Origin: Helichrysum umbraculigerum
Taxonomy: Eukaryota > Streptophyta > Magnoliopsida > Asterales > Asteraceae
Length of the DNA stretch: 64,000 nt
Reading direction: 5' to 3'
NCBI GenBank assembly: GCA_949592205.1
Contig: CATIUR010000002.1
Span: forward strand, 131,452,090-131,516,089
In this document: piece by piece, positions 34,689 to 46,328 of the stretch
Numbering within the stretch: position 1 is the first letter of the stretch
Layout of the letters: every line of letters begins with the position of its first letter
Program-made: the position numbers and the translations under genes
Notes under the pieces: generated by a model
What the model was told of the DNA's origin: nothing
The model's database searches: none
The model's input: only the letters and a program-made list of their open reading frames with translations

Positions 34689-35477
34689 GTGAGTCTCACA
34701 GCCCCATTTTTTTTTACTGTTTTTAAATATTGGGGTGAGATACAATGCTTACTTGTTTTTCGTGATCAAGTGTTATTTGATTTGTTAAAATGATTATTTA
34801 ATTCAGTTAACTTTGATAGTTACATTGTTTGGTTACCATTATTGGTCTTGATTTTCAAATGTTCGGGTATTGCACGAGTGTTTTAATACGGGAAAGTCCT
34901 CATAAATGTATGGTTCATTAACTTAATAAGGCGCGGTTACTAAAAGATAGATCTATCATGGGAGTGACGTCCCCGTCCGGGTTGCTAGCTACAACCATGT
35001 ACAAACGGGCATTTTAGTAATTGTTATGGGTGTTGACACCGTTCGGGAGGCAGAAAATCGGGTTATGCTTTGAACCATAGCTTAGTGCAATACAAAATCA
35101 TAATAGCACATTGTTCGAAAACTTGCGTTGGTTTGTTCAATGTTTCAAAACCTGCGTTGGTTTCATCATAGTTGATTTCATTATTGTTTAGAAAACCTGA
35201 GTTGGTTTTATCACTGTTTGGGAAAAACTTAATTATTTTAATCAATGTTAGGAAACCTGCGTTGATTTCGTTATTGTTTGGAGAACCTGCGTTGGTTTAA
35301 ATCATTGTTTAGTGACATTATTTGGTTAAAAATCATTGTTTGAGTAAATTGCTTAAATCATTGTTCATTTATAACATTATATTATCGTCGGATAATCATG
35401 TTGATCACATCAATGTTCATGTTAAACCTGTGAGATTCACCAGCTTTATAGCTGACCTTTTAGTGTTGTATTCTCAG
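34689..35477 (+). other. conserved splice-like module with hairpin, LTR B
   Basis: CACAG|GTGAGTCTCA and TTCTCAG|GTG lie 789 nt apart. The hairpin is CAGCT-TTAT-AGCTG (35441-35454) between CTGTGAGATTCAC and ACC. The span is longer than in the other LTRs because it contains the tandem repeat at 35095-35345. Confidence 0.55.
35095..35345 (+). repeat. diverged tandem repeat, ACCTGCGTTGGTTT core
   Basis: About six copies of a unit of roughly 40-55 bp with the core AAACCTGCGTTGGTTT and an ATTGTTT(A/G)G joint repeat inside the splice-like span of solo LTR B. Confidence 0.75.
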
Positions 35478-35780
35478 GTGATCAGCAATAGTAGGATGGC
35501 CCTCAGGATAAGTTATCTACTCACGAGTCGCATGCATCTAAACACTCATGAAGATTTTCTTGCATTATATTTTGTTAAACGTTATGTACTAAAATCTTCA
35601 GAAATCATTTTGCGAACTCGTTATCCTTGTAAACTTATGACTTAAACTATGTGGTTACTTTTGAAATGTATAAACGTCTCATGTAGAGTCGTTTGTTTAT
35701 AATCTTGGTGTTTTGATATTTGATTAGTGGCACCCAAAACTCGCTTCCGCAAATCGAAAAATAGGGGGTGTCACACAAAG

Positions 35781-36324
35781 TATGTTACCATCAATGACAA
35801 AAAAGCAAGGAAAAAAAAAGACGTGTGAAAACAGCATGCCAATATCAAATCAACATAGAATTGCCAAATATTGTCATGCTTGTTTATAAGTTATTCAAAT
35901 TGAGTTCTTATTAAACAGGTCAAAGCAGTGGGTCACGGGTTGGTTCTAAAAAGTACGGGTTGCAGCAAAAACCGGCCTGAGCAAGCCTGAGTTTTTTCGA
36001 GCTGCTATCGTGTCCCCATTACAAAGCTCTTTTCAAGAGCTACGCAATCATATAAAATTTAAATATAATTACTATATTTTCATATAGATTATTTCGTCCA
36101 AAATTTGGGCGAAATACACTTTTATCCCAATTTTTCCAACATAAGAATGTAGTTTACAGTCTTGAACATCAGAAGCAGTTCAATTATACAGCTCCTTGTC
36201 TCCCACCATAACCAAATACATGTTTGATCTAAACAGAGTTCATAAACTTGAAACAGGTCATGGTTTCTTCTCAAAAAGTGAAATGTTTAATCAAACTAGA
36301 GCATGACGGGGGCGATTTGGGTCT
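35781..36324. repeat. duplicated flank block
   Basis: 35838-35910 matches 12325-12420 (CAACATAGAATTGCCAAA and around), and 36160-36324 matches 13238-13270, 14990-15100 and 42411-42570. No gene is seen. Confidence 0.55.
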
Positions 36325-38283
36325 GTTTTTGTGACAATCCTCCATTTAGGGTATTAATCCTTACCTAATTGCATGCATTACATAGAGTAATTCCCTGATT
36401 TAAGTGAATTCAAAACTGTTTTATGTGTTAAGGTTTGTGAAACTTAATGTTATAATCCGTGCAATATTTAGTTGAATAGTAGTTAATATATAATTACTGT
36501 ACTAAACGAACGTATTAAACTCGACAAACTAAATACAATAAAGTTGGTGATACGAAATAATTAATAATTCGAAAATTATTAATTACTATTAATAGATAAT
36601 TATATTATTGAAATAATATAATAACTTATACGTTTTATATTAAACGTATCAAACGCGAATTATCAAGTTCCGAAAAGAACTTCAAAATACTTTTGAATAA
36701 TTTTTGTTTGAAATTATTATAGAAAAATATTAGAACAAAAATAAAACGGAAACCTTTAGACTGCTATTTAGGACGCGTTATACACGAACAGAAACAATTA
36801 TAAAACGTGCCTAAAGGTCGAAAATAATAAAAGTATTATTTTGCCCGTTACTGTTTTAGTATTTGGAAGATTACTTCAAAATATAATTTCCAAATTCAAC
36901 TGAAATCTGGCACGCAATTTCACCGTACAGTACTTCAACTGTGAAGAATTTTATTTATCATTTTAATAAGATATTTCATTTTTATAACTATCAATTATTA
37001 AGTTTAAAATATAAATTAAACTAACGAATAATTGATTGGTACACGGGGTACCACTAATTATACACGTACACGGAATTAACGGGTTAAAAACCTACAAAAA
37101 AAAAATTTCACCATCTAAATATCTATTCGACAAAAAGGACGAGGGCCATACTTCTCCAGTTGAAAAGTTGAGCCTGAACCATTTTTAAATACAAACTCCT
37201 TTCCTTCATTGACTTAAACTTCCACTCAATTATTTTGCTTCAATAATTCATCATTTTTTTCACTGGCTTTCAAAAACAACGACAGCAACAAGCAAGCAAG
37301 GAACAACAATAATTAAATTTCATCTTAAATTTATAACAATAACATTCTTCCTCATCATCCTAGTATCATCCTTATCGTAACCGTATCATCACCATCAGTG
37401 TAAGCAAAAGCTCTATCTCAAATTTTTACTCAAGGTTTTGCCATCTATATTTATGTAACATAAACACAACTTAATCTATACATACAATTTAATAATATGA
37501 TGATTGAATGATTTTGCTTCTTGAAATACGATATAGGAACCAAACTCATAACTACAAAAATTTGATGCATGATAAACGATGTATTACGGGATATTGAGTG
37601 TTACAACGTTATAAAACTTTGTGATACATGATTTGGTATATGTACCAGTGTAATCTACACCCTTATAACATGTTTGTCATTTTTCTTCATTAGCTTAGAA
37701 GTTAAAAGAACAAAATTTACAAAACTATCCATGCTTATAACCAAAGAGACGAATGTACCCTTATATAAATTTAGCAACAATCTTTGTTTATGTAATTTAT
37801 CAAAAACCTTACGTGAATTAACGGCAAGGTCAAAGTGTCAAACCCTGCATTTATAGCTAAACTAGGAAGCCGTTAAAATATATGTAGAATTGATTAAACG
37901 GAAAGCTGTAAAATTGGAAGCTATAATTTATCTATACTAATTGCAATGTCAATGCAAGCTATAAACTTAGGCCATGGTTTATAATTCTTTTAAAAAAAAA
38001 ATAGGAGACTTTTCTAAAGTTAAGACCACTCTTATTACGTTTAGAAATATTTTTCTTCTAAAATTACCCACTAAAAAGTTGACGATATACATTTGATCAT
38101 TTACTAGAAATTTGACCACTTTAAATTTATAGTGCTAACAGAAGACTTTTAAAATTTGATCTATTTATATTTATTTATATACACACTATAACAGATACTA
38201 TATGTCTTCAAATTATTCTCATTTTTGGGCTAAATGGTTATTAATAGATATAAGGATAAAATTAGCAAGTCATACACAAATGA

Positions 38284-38350
38284 GGCGATAGCCTGGTGGT
38301 AAAGATGTAAGTTTGAAGTGAAAGGTCATGGGTTCAAACCCCATGACCTG
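38284..38350 (+). other. tRNA-like segment with perfect 10-bp T-stem extension
   Basis: TAGCCTGGTGGTAAAG resembles an A box, and GGTTCAAACC fits the B box. The flanks AGGTCATGGG and CCCATGACCT are exact inverted copies around it, making one long hairpin. It is the same kind of segment as the two in solo LTR B. Confidence 0.45.
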
Positions 38351-38732
38351 TTTTAATGTAATATATATTTTTGTGGAGCATTTGGGCTGGACTTGTTAAT
38401 TGGGCCGAAAAGTTATGGGCCAAAATAAATTAGTTAACATATTGGGCCGCACCTAATGGGCCTCTTTATTGGGTCAAATTAATTGGACTTGTTTTTGGAC
38501 CAAATGTTTTGGGCCAAAGCCCAATGAGTCACGCAACTAAAAACACAAACTTATAACGAATGACATACGTGAAACGAGTTAAACGGGAACAAACGATATT
38601 AGTAACGCGATAAATGGACTATATATATAGACACGACAAATCGTTAGAAGGTATTTCTATATATATACGATTTAACAAAGTTATTTTTATAACAAACATA
38701 TTTATGTTTTTAAACATAAACGACAACGATAA

Positions 38733-38733
<1 letters not shown>

Positions 38734-38802
<69 letters not shown>
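38734..38802. repeat. TA microsatellite
   Basis: About 33 TA units without interruption, inside solo LTR C. Confidence 0.95.
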
Positions 38803-38804
<2 letters not shown>

Positions 38805-39093
38805 GACATTAATAATAATGCATATATATATGCGACGACGACAAATAATATATATATATATTAGAATATATTAGAATATATTAGAATATATATATTCAAC
38901 TAATAAGTATATATAAACATATACTTGTACGCAACAATTATTTCAACGCAATTATAACCAACAACTAAAATGTTATAAACATTTCAACTTAACGATTAGT
39001 CCATATACTTATGTAAAGTATATTTAATTGTGTCTAGGTATTTGAGAGGCACGTTCGGACTACTGTGTATTACTAGCTGAAGACTTGCAAACC

Positions 39094-40138
39094 GTGAGTT
39101 CACAGCCCCTACCTTTTACTTGTTTTAAATGTTTTTAAAACTAGGGGTGGAAAACATAGAACTACTTGCTACGATGTGCAACTTGATTTATATAATTGCT
39201 TGATATGCTTTTATACTAAACTGATTTATATAAATGCTTTATGCTTTTATAACACAACTGTCAGATATGAATGTCTTCATACTATTAAACTAGAACCGTT
39301 TATATGAAATGATTTTCATAACTATTTTGGGAATTAAGACAACGAATCTTGGTACGAACCTAGGTTTACGTGAGGTAGTTGTAGTGCACATAAGCCCCAG
39401 TGCTTGCAACCTATAACCATTAGCTATGTGACTCTAAATACTGAGTATACAGATAGTACTATCGATTTGACAACACTCCCAGGATATAACTCGTTGGTCA
39501 TTCCAACCACACGACGGCAGTCGTAACGAGGAGTGTATACTTACCGTGTTACTGAGGCAACAACAAAACAACTAGTCGTGGTTTGGTTATAGTACTAGGT
39601 GTCGTTACTTTAACTCTAAAGGTCTAGCTCACCTTAGAGGGATCATAGTCTATATTTCCCACTAAAAAACAAAACAACTACAACTTGATTTGGAAAGGGT
39701 ATTTCCCGAGACACATGACTACTCGAAGGAAACGTTTACCTTGATTGGATAAACCTGGTTTTCCTGCAATTATTTTATAGGAAATGTTTTTGAATAAACT
39801 TGTGTTTCCTACATGACAAACAACTACTACTATTTAGGGAATGTTAATCCTTAATTGAATTAACGTGTGTTTCCTACCAATTACTACTTTTGGAAATGTT
39901 ACTCTTAATAGATTAACTTGTGTTTCCTACACAAATATTTACTTGTAGTAAGAATGACATTCTTACTTTATATAGGAAATGTTTTCTTTAACTAGAATAA
40001 CTTGTATTTCCTACTAAACTTATAAACATTACGTTTTGCTGTAAATGAATGACTTATTCATAATTTGGTTTGACCACTATAAACTAAACCTGTGAATTCA
40101 CTCAACATTCAATGTTGACGTTTTACTATGTTTTTCAG
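39094..40138 (+). other. conserved splice-like module with hairpin, LTR C
   Basis: ACC|GTGAGTTCACAGCCCC and TTTTTCAG|GG lie 1045 nt apart. The hairpin CAACATT-C-AATGTTG (40103-40117) keeps the position and flanks of the other LTRs with a different stem sequence. A tandem repeat of about 70 bp with GGAAATGTT ... TTGTGTTTCCTAC (about 39730-40015) lies inside. Confidence 0.5.
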
Positions 40139-40464
40139 GGAATTAGGACTCAGGTACTTATGCATGCATAAAGGACGTAAGTTACCCACGACGAATTAGG
40201 ATGCCACTTTTGGGACAAATGTATTTTTACAACACTCTACTTCTACGACTTGACAAGTTGTAGTTTTTGTAAATACTTTTATATTAATGGCATCTTAATT
40301 ACTGTTCTGCAATGATCATAAGCTCTGATACGATGAATGCATACTATTGTAACGTCAGCACCCCCGCTGTTTTAACTATTATTAAAATGCTTCCGCTAAT
40401 TAACTAAAGCTTCCGCTAAACTAATAATAAACGAGATTACCGATTTTGGGGGTGTGACAGTTTT

Positions 40465-43400
40465 AGCTATGCGGAGTCAAACAGTGAAATAAAAGGAGAT
40501 ACCTTTAAAAGTAACATATCACGGTCCCCTAATGCATGTATTTTAAGCATAGCACCTCCAAAATCTATTTATTCAAAAGATCATATTTTTTGTCATATTT
40601 ATTTGTAATCATATTTGGCACACTAAATGTTGGAAGGATACTAACAAACCTTGAAAGCTACCATGGAATGTTGACTCAAAGTAATTGAAGCATTTTAGCT
40701 CTATCTCTTTCCCCCACTCATGGGTAAATTTAAAAGATGAAGGCCACTAGCCAATAATAAATTATGTATTTGGATGTGTGAGCTTGTTGCTTATCAAGGA
40801 AAATGGAAGTTTGCATATAGATATTTACTATATTTGTTAACCTTGTGATGGGATAAATCAATGTGTGGGAGATCAGAAACATTCTCTATGAGAGTATCAT
40901 ACACATAATACAAATCACCTAGAAAGGGTGTTCAAGCTCTTCTGTTAATCTGGCCCACGGAAAGACAATAGACTCACTCAGAACCAGAACAAAGCTAAAG
41001 AAGTCAATAGACTTGTTTTTGGGCCCACCAACCAATCCGAAGCTTGATCACTTGGCTATGTTTCTTGGCTAGTGGCTGCAAGTTTCGATGGAAAGGTCTT
41101 ACAAACAGACCCTTAAATAAACATAGGACCATCCAAAATGGTGCAACCATGATCATGAAAATAACAAGTGGGCAGGCTAAAACAACCACAAATTATATGC
41201 ATACAAATCTTCATCTGATTAACTCTAATTTCTATTACCAATATACAAATATGGTGAGGACTGAGGAGTATACTTGTGATAAAAAGACACCCAAAACACA
41301 TAGTCCAATTGAAAACTTCCGCAGTTTCTTAAATGTTTTATGCTCGTTCTTACACGAAAAACACTTTAAGGTATCTTACTATGTTGCTCGTATCTATCCA
41401 GCATATGTAACAAATAACCAATTTACAGGGCATGCCAGAGATAAAAAGACCACTTGTTGAAAACAGTCGACCATGAAAGTAGTAATTTCGATCTGTTTAT
41501 ATATAGATTAGCCACGTTGAGATCTGTTTTATCTCAATTGGGTCACGTAAAAAAAATAGCTAAGAGGGGAACGAATCAAACATGTCACACTAATTCAAAG
41601 TTGTATAGCGTCTGTTTTTTATCCATACAACCACCTAAGTCATCTTATACAAAGACTTAAATTGTTACAGTTATTGTGCACAACCAATACTACACGAAGA
41701 GCCTTTTCAACCCAATCTCATTATCGTCATCTCAAATAACTGATCTACAAGTTGACTGCTTCAGCCAATTTTTTAAATGCCAATACAAAACAATCAGCTT
41801 GAGTTGGTGTAGTGTGAAGGTAAGTTTTGCATACTATTAGTTGAAATCGGTAGAACCGTCCATTGATTGCGAGAAAAGGACTTTTTCTTGACCTTCAAGG
41901 CTGAAGCGCAATAATATTTCTATCAGCGGCTACTTTGTTTGAAATCCAATTTTTGTGCCATCTTGGAATAACCGGTGATTTTTACCATTTCTGTAAATAA
42001 ATGAACAAAGCTGGCACCAAAACGTGGGTTCAAATAGTGTTATATTAAGCTATTTCAAGTGTGTTACCTGCCACCACTCTGGCCCAGGCATTGTAAGTTG
42101 AAAGAAATACCTGCCACTAAGATGATGTAAGCTGGCACCAACTTCCTGGTGCCATTGCTACATTAAAGGAACAAATCCATATTACCCACTTTTGGTCACC
42201 CACAATAGGAAGTTCTTTGTTAATCACTATTCTGGAACCACAACAAAGGATTTAACAATTTACTTGGTATATAGTTTAATCTTTTTGGTTTTATTTGAAA
42301 AATATTTCTATTACTCTTAATAAAGATGGATTAAGTTGAAAGATTTATATGCAGGTATGCAAGACACATGTTTGCATTTTATTGATGGATACGTGTACTT
42401 AGTTTAGTGTCAAGAACATCAAAATCAGTTTAATTGTACAACTACTCTCCAACTGTAAACAAATGGACCGTTTGATCAAATGAGAGATGCTACTTTTGAC
42501 CCAAATTGGTTGAGTTTTAAAAAGTGCAGTTTTTTGTCAAATTAGAGCATGACTCGATTGATTCGGGTATGTTTTATCTTCATGGGTTAAAAACTAAAAT
42601 AGAAATAGATAGCTTAAAAGGAGATCTATCAAATGTTCCCGAAGTGTATATATTAAGCATAACCTGTTTGGAATCTTTCTATATGATTGTGTTTCAAGGT
42701 CAAGAAAAAGTCCTATTGTCACACTCAAAGCCGGTTCCACCGATGTCAACAGGCAGTATACTAAACATATGTTCACACCAACACAAGCTGGTCAATTTGT
42801 GATGGCATTTAAAAATTGGCTCAGACAACATTGCGACAGTCAACCTGAGTGGTTCGGTCACCCTAATATCCGTTCACTACCTTCCACCTATCTTTCCAAA
42901 CATCAGGTACTTGATAACTGCCATATTGAGCTAGAAGTGGCGGTAACAGGGGTCAGGCCCGATAGGGCGGTTTGTAGTATGGGTTGATATGGGCCGGTTT
43001 GGTTGATTGACCACTTGACCCTGAAACTCTTATTTGTCTAAATTTTTTTATAAATAATTCAAGTTCATGTGTTAGTAATGGTAACAAAATATAATCTAAA
43101 CAGTTTTTTTTTTTTTGAGCAGATAATCTAAAGTCTTTTAATAAGATGATTAAAGAGGTTGTATCCATTAATAGAAGACATTGGGTGACTTCAAACGAGT
43201 TTGACCCAGTTGACCCGTTCCTCCCATTCCCCTTGAGCTAGTTTTTTGAATTGACCCATATAAGATATAACAGAATTTATATTGAGCCATTCCCTTAAAG
43301 CTAGTTCTCGTATATGTTTGTAATTTGGTTGTTTGTTAAAGATGCTGAATAGATACAAGCAACACACTTTACATTGTTCATCATGAAGGTTCACAAGACA

Positions 43401-43600
43401 TTTGAGACACTGCAGGAGTTCTTAAATGGTGCAGCTGTTGCTCCTCAGATATTCAATCATGTGTTATTTTCACCGGGCTTGCTGTTCTGAGTGCTGGTTT
43501 GGCTTACTATTCAAACCAACTCCAAAACAACTTTGTAATGGTTGTTTATCCCCATGCTGAGATTGAGTAAACAAGGTCAAAATATAGGTAAATTTGACGC
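40465..43600. repeat. duplicated, partly inverted flank blocks next to H2B gene 2
   Basis: 40465-41050 matches 15098-15820, 41590-41740 matches 15800-15950, and 41740-42250 matches 12740-13170. 42411-42640 matches 14990-15130 and, inverted, 18842-18990. 42650-42950 repeats 41790-41960 in inverted orientation and continues like 31751-31930. Exon-like relics are present on both strands, including a hydrophobic minus-strand segment at 41004-41189 and a plus-strand piece near 43470-43570 (AGLAYYSNQLQ). The ancestral gene was not recognised. Confidence 0.55.
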
Positions 43601-44075
43601 CATTAGCTGAATACATATATACTGTCCTGTTTTTGCATAGATTTCACAAACCACAATCATGATTGCAGTGTTGCTCCAGTTTGATTTCTATTTGGTTCTT
43701 GAATCCCACTTGCTTTGCAGCACCGATGTATAATTGATGGATATTAATGTCATGATTTAGACAAACTTAAAAAAAGAAAATCTGTAAAAATTAAAGATAA
43801 ACCAAGAATGTGGTACAAAATTCATTCTAATCACAAACCTGTTCTAATTCTAATCATTATGATTATGATTATGATTATGATTGCAATATCAAATTAAACA
43901 AAGGTCACATATAAACATAAAAAAAAAAAGGGAACAATTTTAAAACTTAAATCCTTTTAATTTCATTCAACTGTTCGATTACATAACCACATGACTTCCA
44001 ATTCACAGCAACATTAAATTTCTAATTTCTAAAAAACCCTAAATCCAACATAATCCCAAACCCTAAAAACCCTAA

Positions 44076-44501
44076 TTAAGCACTTGTAAATTTGGTAACA
44101 GCCTTAGTCCCCTCACTAACGGCATGCTTTGCAAGCTCACCAGGCAACACCAATCGCACCGCCGTCTGGATCTCACGGGACGTAATCGTCGGCTTCTTGT
44201 TATACCTCGCAAGTCTAGAAGCTTCCTGTGCGAGTTTCTCGAAGATATCGTTGATAAACGAATTCATGATCCCCATCGCCTTGCTTGAAATTCCGATATC
44301 AGGATGCACCTGCTTCAACACTTTGAAGATGTAGATCTTGTACGTCTCCACGGACTTCTTGCTTCTCTTTTTCTTCTTATCAGCGGCTCCGGCGCCGGCT
44401 TCTTTCGGTAGCTTCTTTCCGGCCTTTGGTTTCTTCTCCGCCGGAGCTTTTTCCGCTGGTTTCTTCTCGGCGGCGGGCTTCTTTTCTGCTTTTGGCGCCA
44501 T
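44076..44501 (-). CDS. histone H2B, second copy
   Basis: This encodes a 141-residue intronless H2B with the same layout as the gene at 11677: a lysine-rich AEKKPA tail, the histone fold (about 50-138) and the AVTKFTS ubiquitination block. Two tail positions differ (EAGAGAADKK here, ETGAGGADKK there) and the last residue is A instead of G. The two genes point towards each other. Conserved promoter elements upstream show that the duplication included the promoter and that both copies are probably expressed in S phase. Confidence 0.97.
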   Translation of the reverse strand: MAPKAEKKPAAEKKPAEKAPAEKKPKAGKKLPKEAGAGAADKKKKRSKKSVETYKIYIFKVLKQVHPDIGISSKAMGIMNSFINDIFEKLAQEASRLARYNKKPTITSREIQTAVRLVLPGELAKHAVSEGTKAVTKFTSA

Positions 44502-44595
44502 TTCGAGGGAAAGTGTGTGGGGATTTCTTTTTAGAGGGATAGTGAAATACTGAAATGAAGGTGTGAAGTGAGGAAATCAGGGATGATGTGTTGTG

Positions 44596-44741
44596 TTTAT
44601 ATAGGTGTTGGATGGTGCGATGTGATTGGTGGGTTTTAGGTGTGGTGGATCGTGGATAGGGGCCGTTGATTTTGTTGTGGGGTGATCTAACGGATAGAAT
44701 TGGTTTTTGGGATATTGGATACTGATGGATTGACGCGGATC
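44596..44741 (-). promoter_or_regulatory. H2B gene 2 promoter: TATA, CCAAT, histone octamer
   Basis: On the minus strand TATATAAA lies at 44596-44603, CCAAT at 44625-44629, and the octamer CGCGGATC at 44734-44741. The words CCCACCAATCACATCG and CACCTATATAAAC are shared with H2B gene 1, with matching order and similar spacing. Confidence 0.8.
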
Positions 44742-44759
44742 GGGGAAATTTGATCTATA

Positions 44760-45340
44760 GCCAAAAAAAAAATTATCTTTCTTTTTTTTTGTCTTCCTTT
44801 CTTTTAATTGTACATATAATATAATAATAATGTACTCGTATATAACAAGTTTTTTTTAGCCCGCGCGTTGCGTCGAGGGCTAAAAAGTACATTTTAAAAC
44901 TCCGACATGAAATATTAAATTTTCACTTAAATAAGACTAGTAGTATACCCGCACGTTGCGGCAGCAACATTATACGTAAAATTTGGTGGTGGTCTGCAGC
45001 TATAGCGATCGGGAATAATGATACTATTGATATATGTAAGAATTCCATTATGGTGATCTACAACACAAGTAACCGTTTTGTAATTTACATGTGTATTATA
45101 CAAAAAAATGTGATCAAAGAGCTCTTGGATTTATCAATTCGCATGTTTCGATTCGTTTTATCATTCTCTTGTATGCCACTTTGGGATTGAGTGGAAGTTT
45201 GGTTTCTTCATCATCCGTCAAGAACGTAAATTTGGTGGTCTTCCATATTATAATTTAGACATCCGATCGTAGTAAACCCTCGATTTTAAAAACCTCACCC
45301 ACCAAATTCATTTTCAATCTAATTACACTCTTAATTAACA
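44760..45340 (-). mobile_element. Helitron 3' terminus (minus), plus a degenerate second one
   Basis: On the minus strand the hairpin CCGCA-ACG-TGCGG (plus 44949-44961) is followed by GGTATACTACTAG and T, ending at 44937. This is a Helitron 3' end whose body extends to higher coordinates. No matching 5' terminus was found, so its length is unknown. At 44848-44880 the minus strand CGACGCAACGCGCGGGCTAA is a second, degenerate Helitron-like end lacking a clean CTAG. No gene is seen. Confidence 0.55.
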
Positions 45341-45347
45341 TATTTTA

Positions 45348-45500
45348 TTACGACGACATTGTCGTCGCGATAGACCTTTTGCGACGATTTTTTTTTTTTT
45401 TTGAATTTTGTTTGGAGGGATTTTGTGAATTTTTATTGCGACGACATTGTCGTCGCGATAGACCTTTTGCGGCGATTTTTTTTTTGTAACGAGTGACCCG
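45348..45500. repeat. CACTA-type subterminal repeats
   Basis: CGACGACATTGTCGTCGCGA followed by TAGACCTTTTGCG occurs twice, about 95 bp apart. The CGACGACA/TGTCGTCG pair is inverted and is also found at 55822-56225 next to a CACTA terminus. This may be the other side of the same, now interrupted, CACTA element. No terminus was found on this side. Confidence 0.5.
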
Positions 45501-46328
45501 GAATTTTTTTGTGTTTGGAGGGATTTTTTGAATCTTTCGTAAATATAATCTTTAAATTAATTATTAATTTATAGAAAATATATGAATTTAAAATCATGCA
45601 AAAACTAAAAATTCTTAATTAATTAAAATTAAATTTGTCTTGAATTACTTTATAACAAATGATTAATTGAAATTTGAAATCAATTATAAATTAGTTAAAA
45701 ACTTAATTTATTAAATTATCCGTTACTGTAATTATATCATGTAACTAATATCTTGTTTATTAAATTACGTGATGATGTATATAAACCACCCCACGTTATG
45801 ATAATGACTTCTCTCGAGTGATAATACATCATACACAACTTTTTCTTTACATCACGAAGATTTATTGAGTGTAAACCATCTTATGGTTTGGTGAACAACT
45901 CTGTATTAAATATGTATTAGTTTCCATTGATATAATATCATCCACAACTTTTTCTTTATCGCAAAGTCATATTGAGGGTTTACACCTTAGGGTTTATCAC
46001 GATTATTCGAATGTTCGAGGAAGATTAGTCTGTGTAAAGCGTCGATTTACAAATATTGTTAATTGAGTCGTTTTACAACTAACAAAGTAGACTGTTAATT
46101 TATTATGCAAATATGATAGTCACGACGATTAACTTTTGCAAAATGTCGATTAATGATTAACTAATTCATTTGGTTGGTTGATCGAACGTTGGACACTTCA
46201 AGATCGACTGCCCTCAAAAGGGTACGTCTCTACTCCACGACTTAAGGCCTATACTACTACCTATTAGGCAGCACACAATACCAACTTTACACAAATTTCG
46301 GGACGAAATTCTCCTAACAAGGGGAGAA
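45501..46328 (+). mobile_element. AT-rich sequence leading into a gypsy 3' remnant
   Basis: No coding sequence is recognised. The last 60 bases (AATTTCGGGACGAAATTCTC...GGGGAGAA) match the region before the 3' LTR of the intact gypsy element, including a polypurine tract. The stretch before 46328 is therefore the 3' end of a gypsy internal region in plus orientation. Where it begins is unclear. Confidence 0.5.

Larger units (their letters stand above)
32642..35775 (+). repeat. solo LTR B, Ty3/gypsy, target duplication CAAAG
   Basis: It begins TGTGGACACCC and ends GGGGGTGTCACA, with CAAAG at 32637-32641 and 35776-35780. It is 3134 bp with no internal region. Conserved gypsy LTR modules in order are the GGACATTGGTGAAAAAC block (32884), GATCGGGTACC (33116), a leader-like CT-rich and CAACAA-rich stretch (33220-33520), CCAACGGGCCGTAT (34459), and the splice-like/hairpin module. 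Two TA runs (32754-32819, 33628-33672) and tRNA-like segments add to its length. Confidence 0.88.
36330..40459 (+). repeat. solo LTR C, Ty3/gypsy-like, target duplication GTTTT
   Basis: It begins TGTGACAATCC and ends GGGGGTGTGACA, with GTTTT at 36325-36329 and 40460-40464. At 4130 bp it is the longest LTR here. It shares the splice-like/hairpin module and the GCTTCCGC...GGGGGTGTGACA end. A tRNA-like segment, GGGCC-rich sequence (38385-38525), a TA run and a tandem repeat enlarge it. A further nested insertion cannot be excluded. Confidence 0.8.

Noticed and set aside
38614..38874. Open frames of alternating Tyr-Ile residues (also 32684-32878, 57059-57265)
   Set aside because: They are translations of TA microsatellites.
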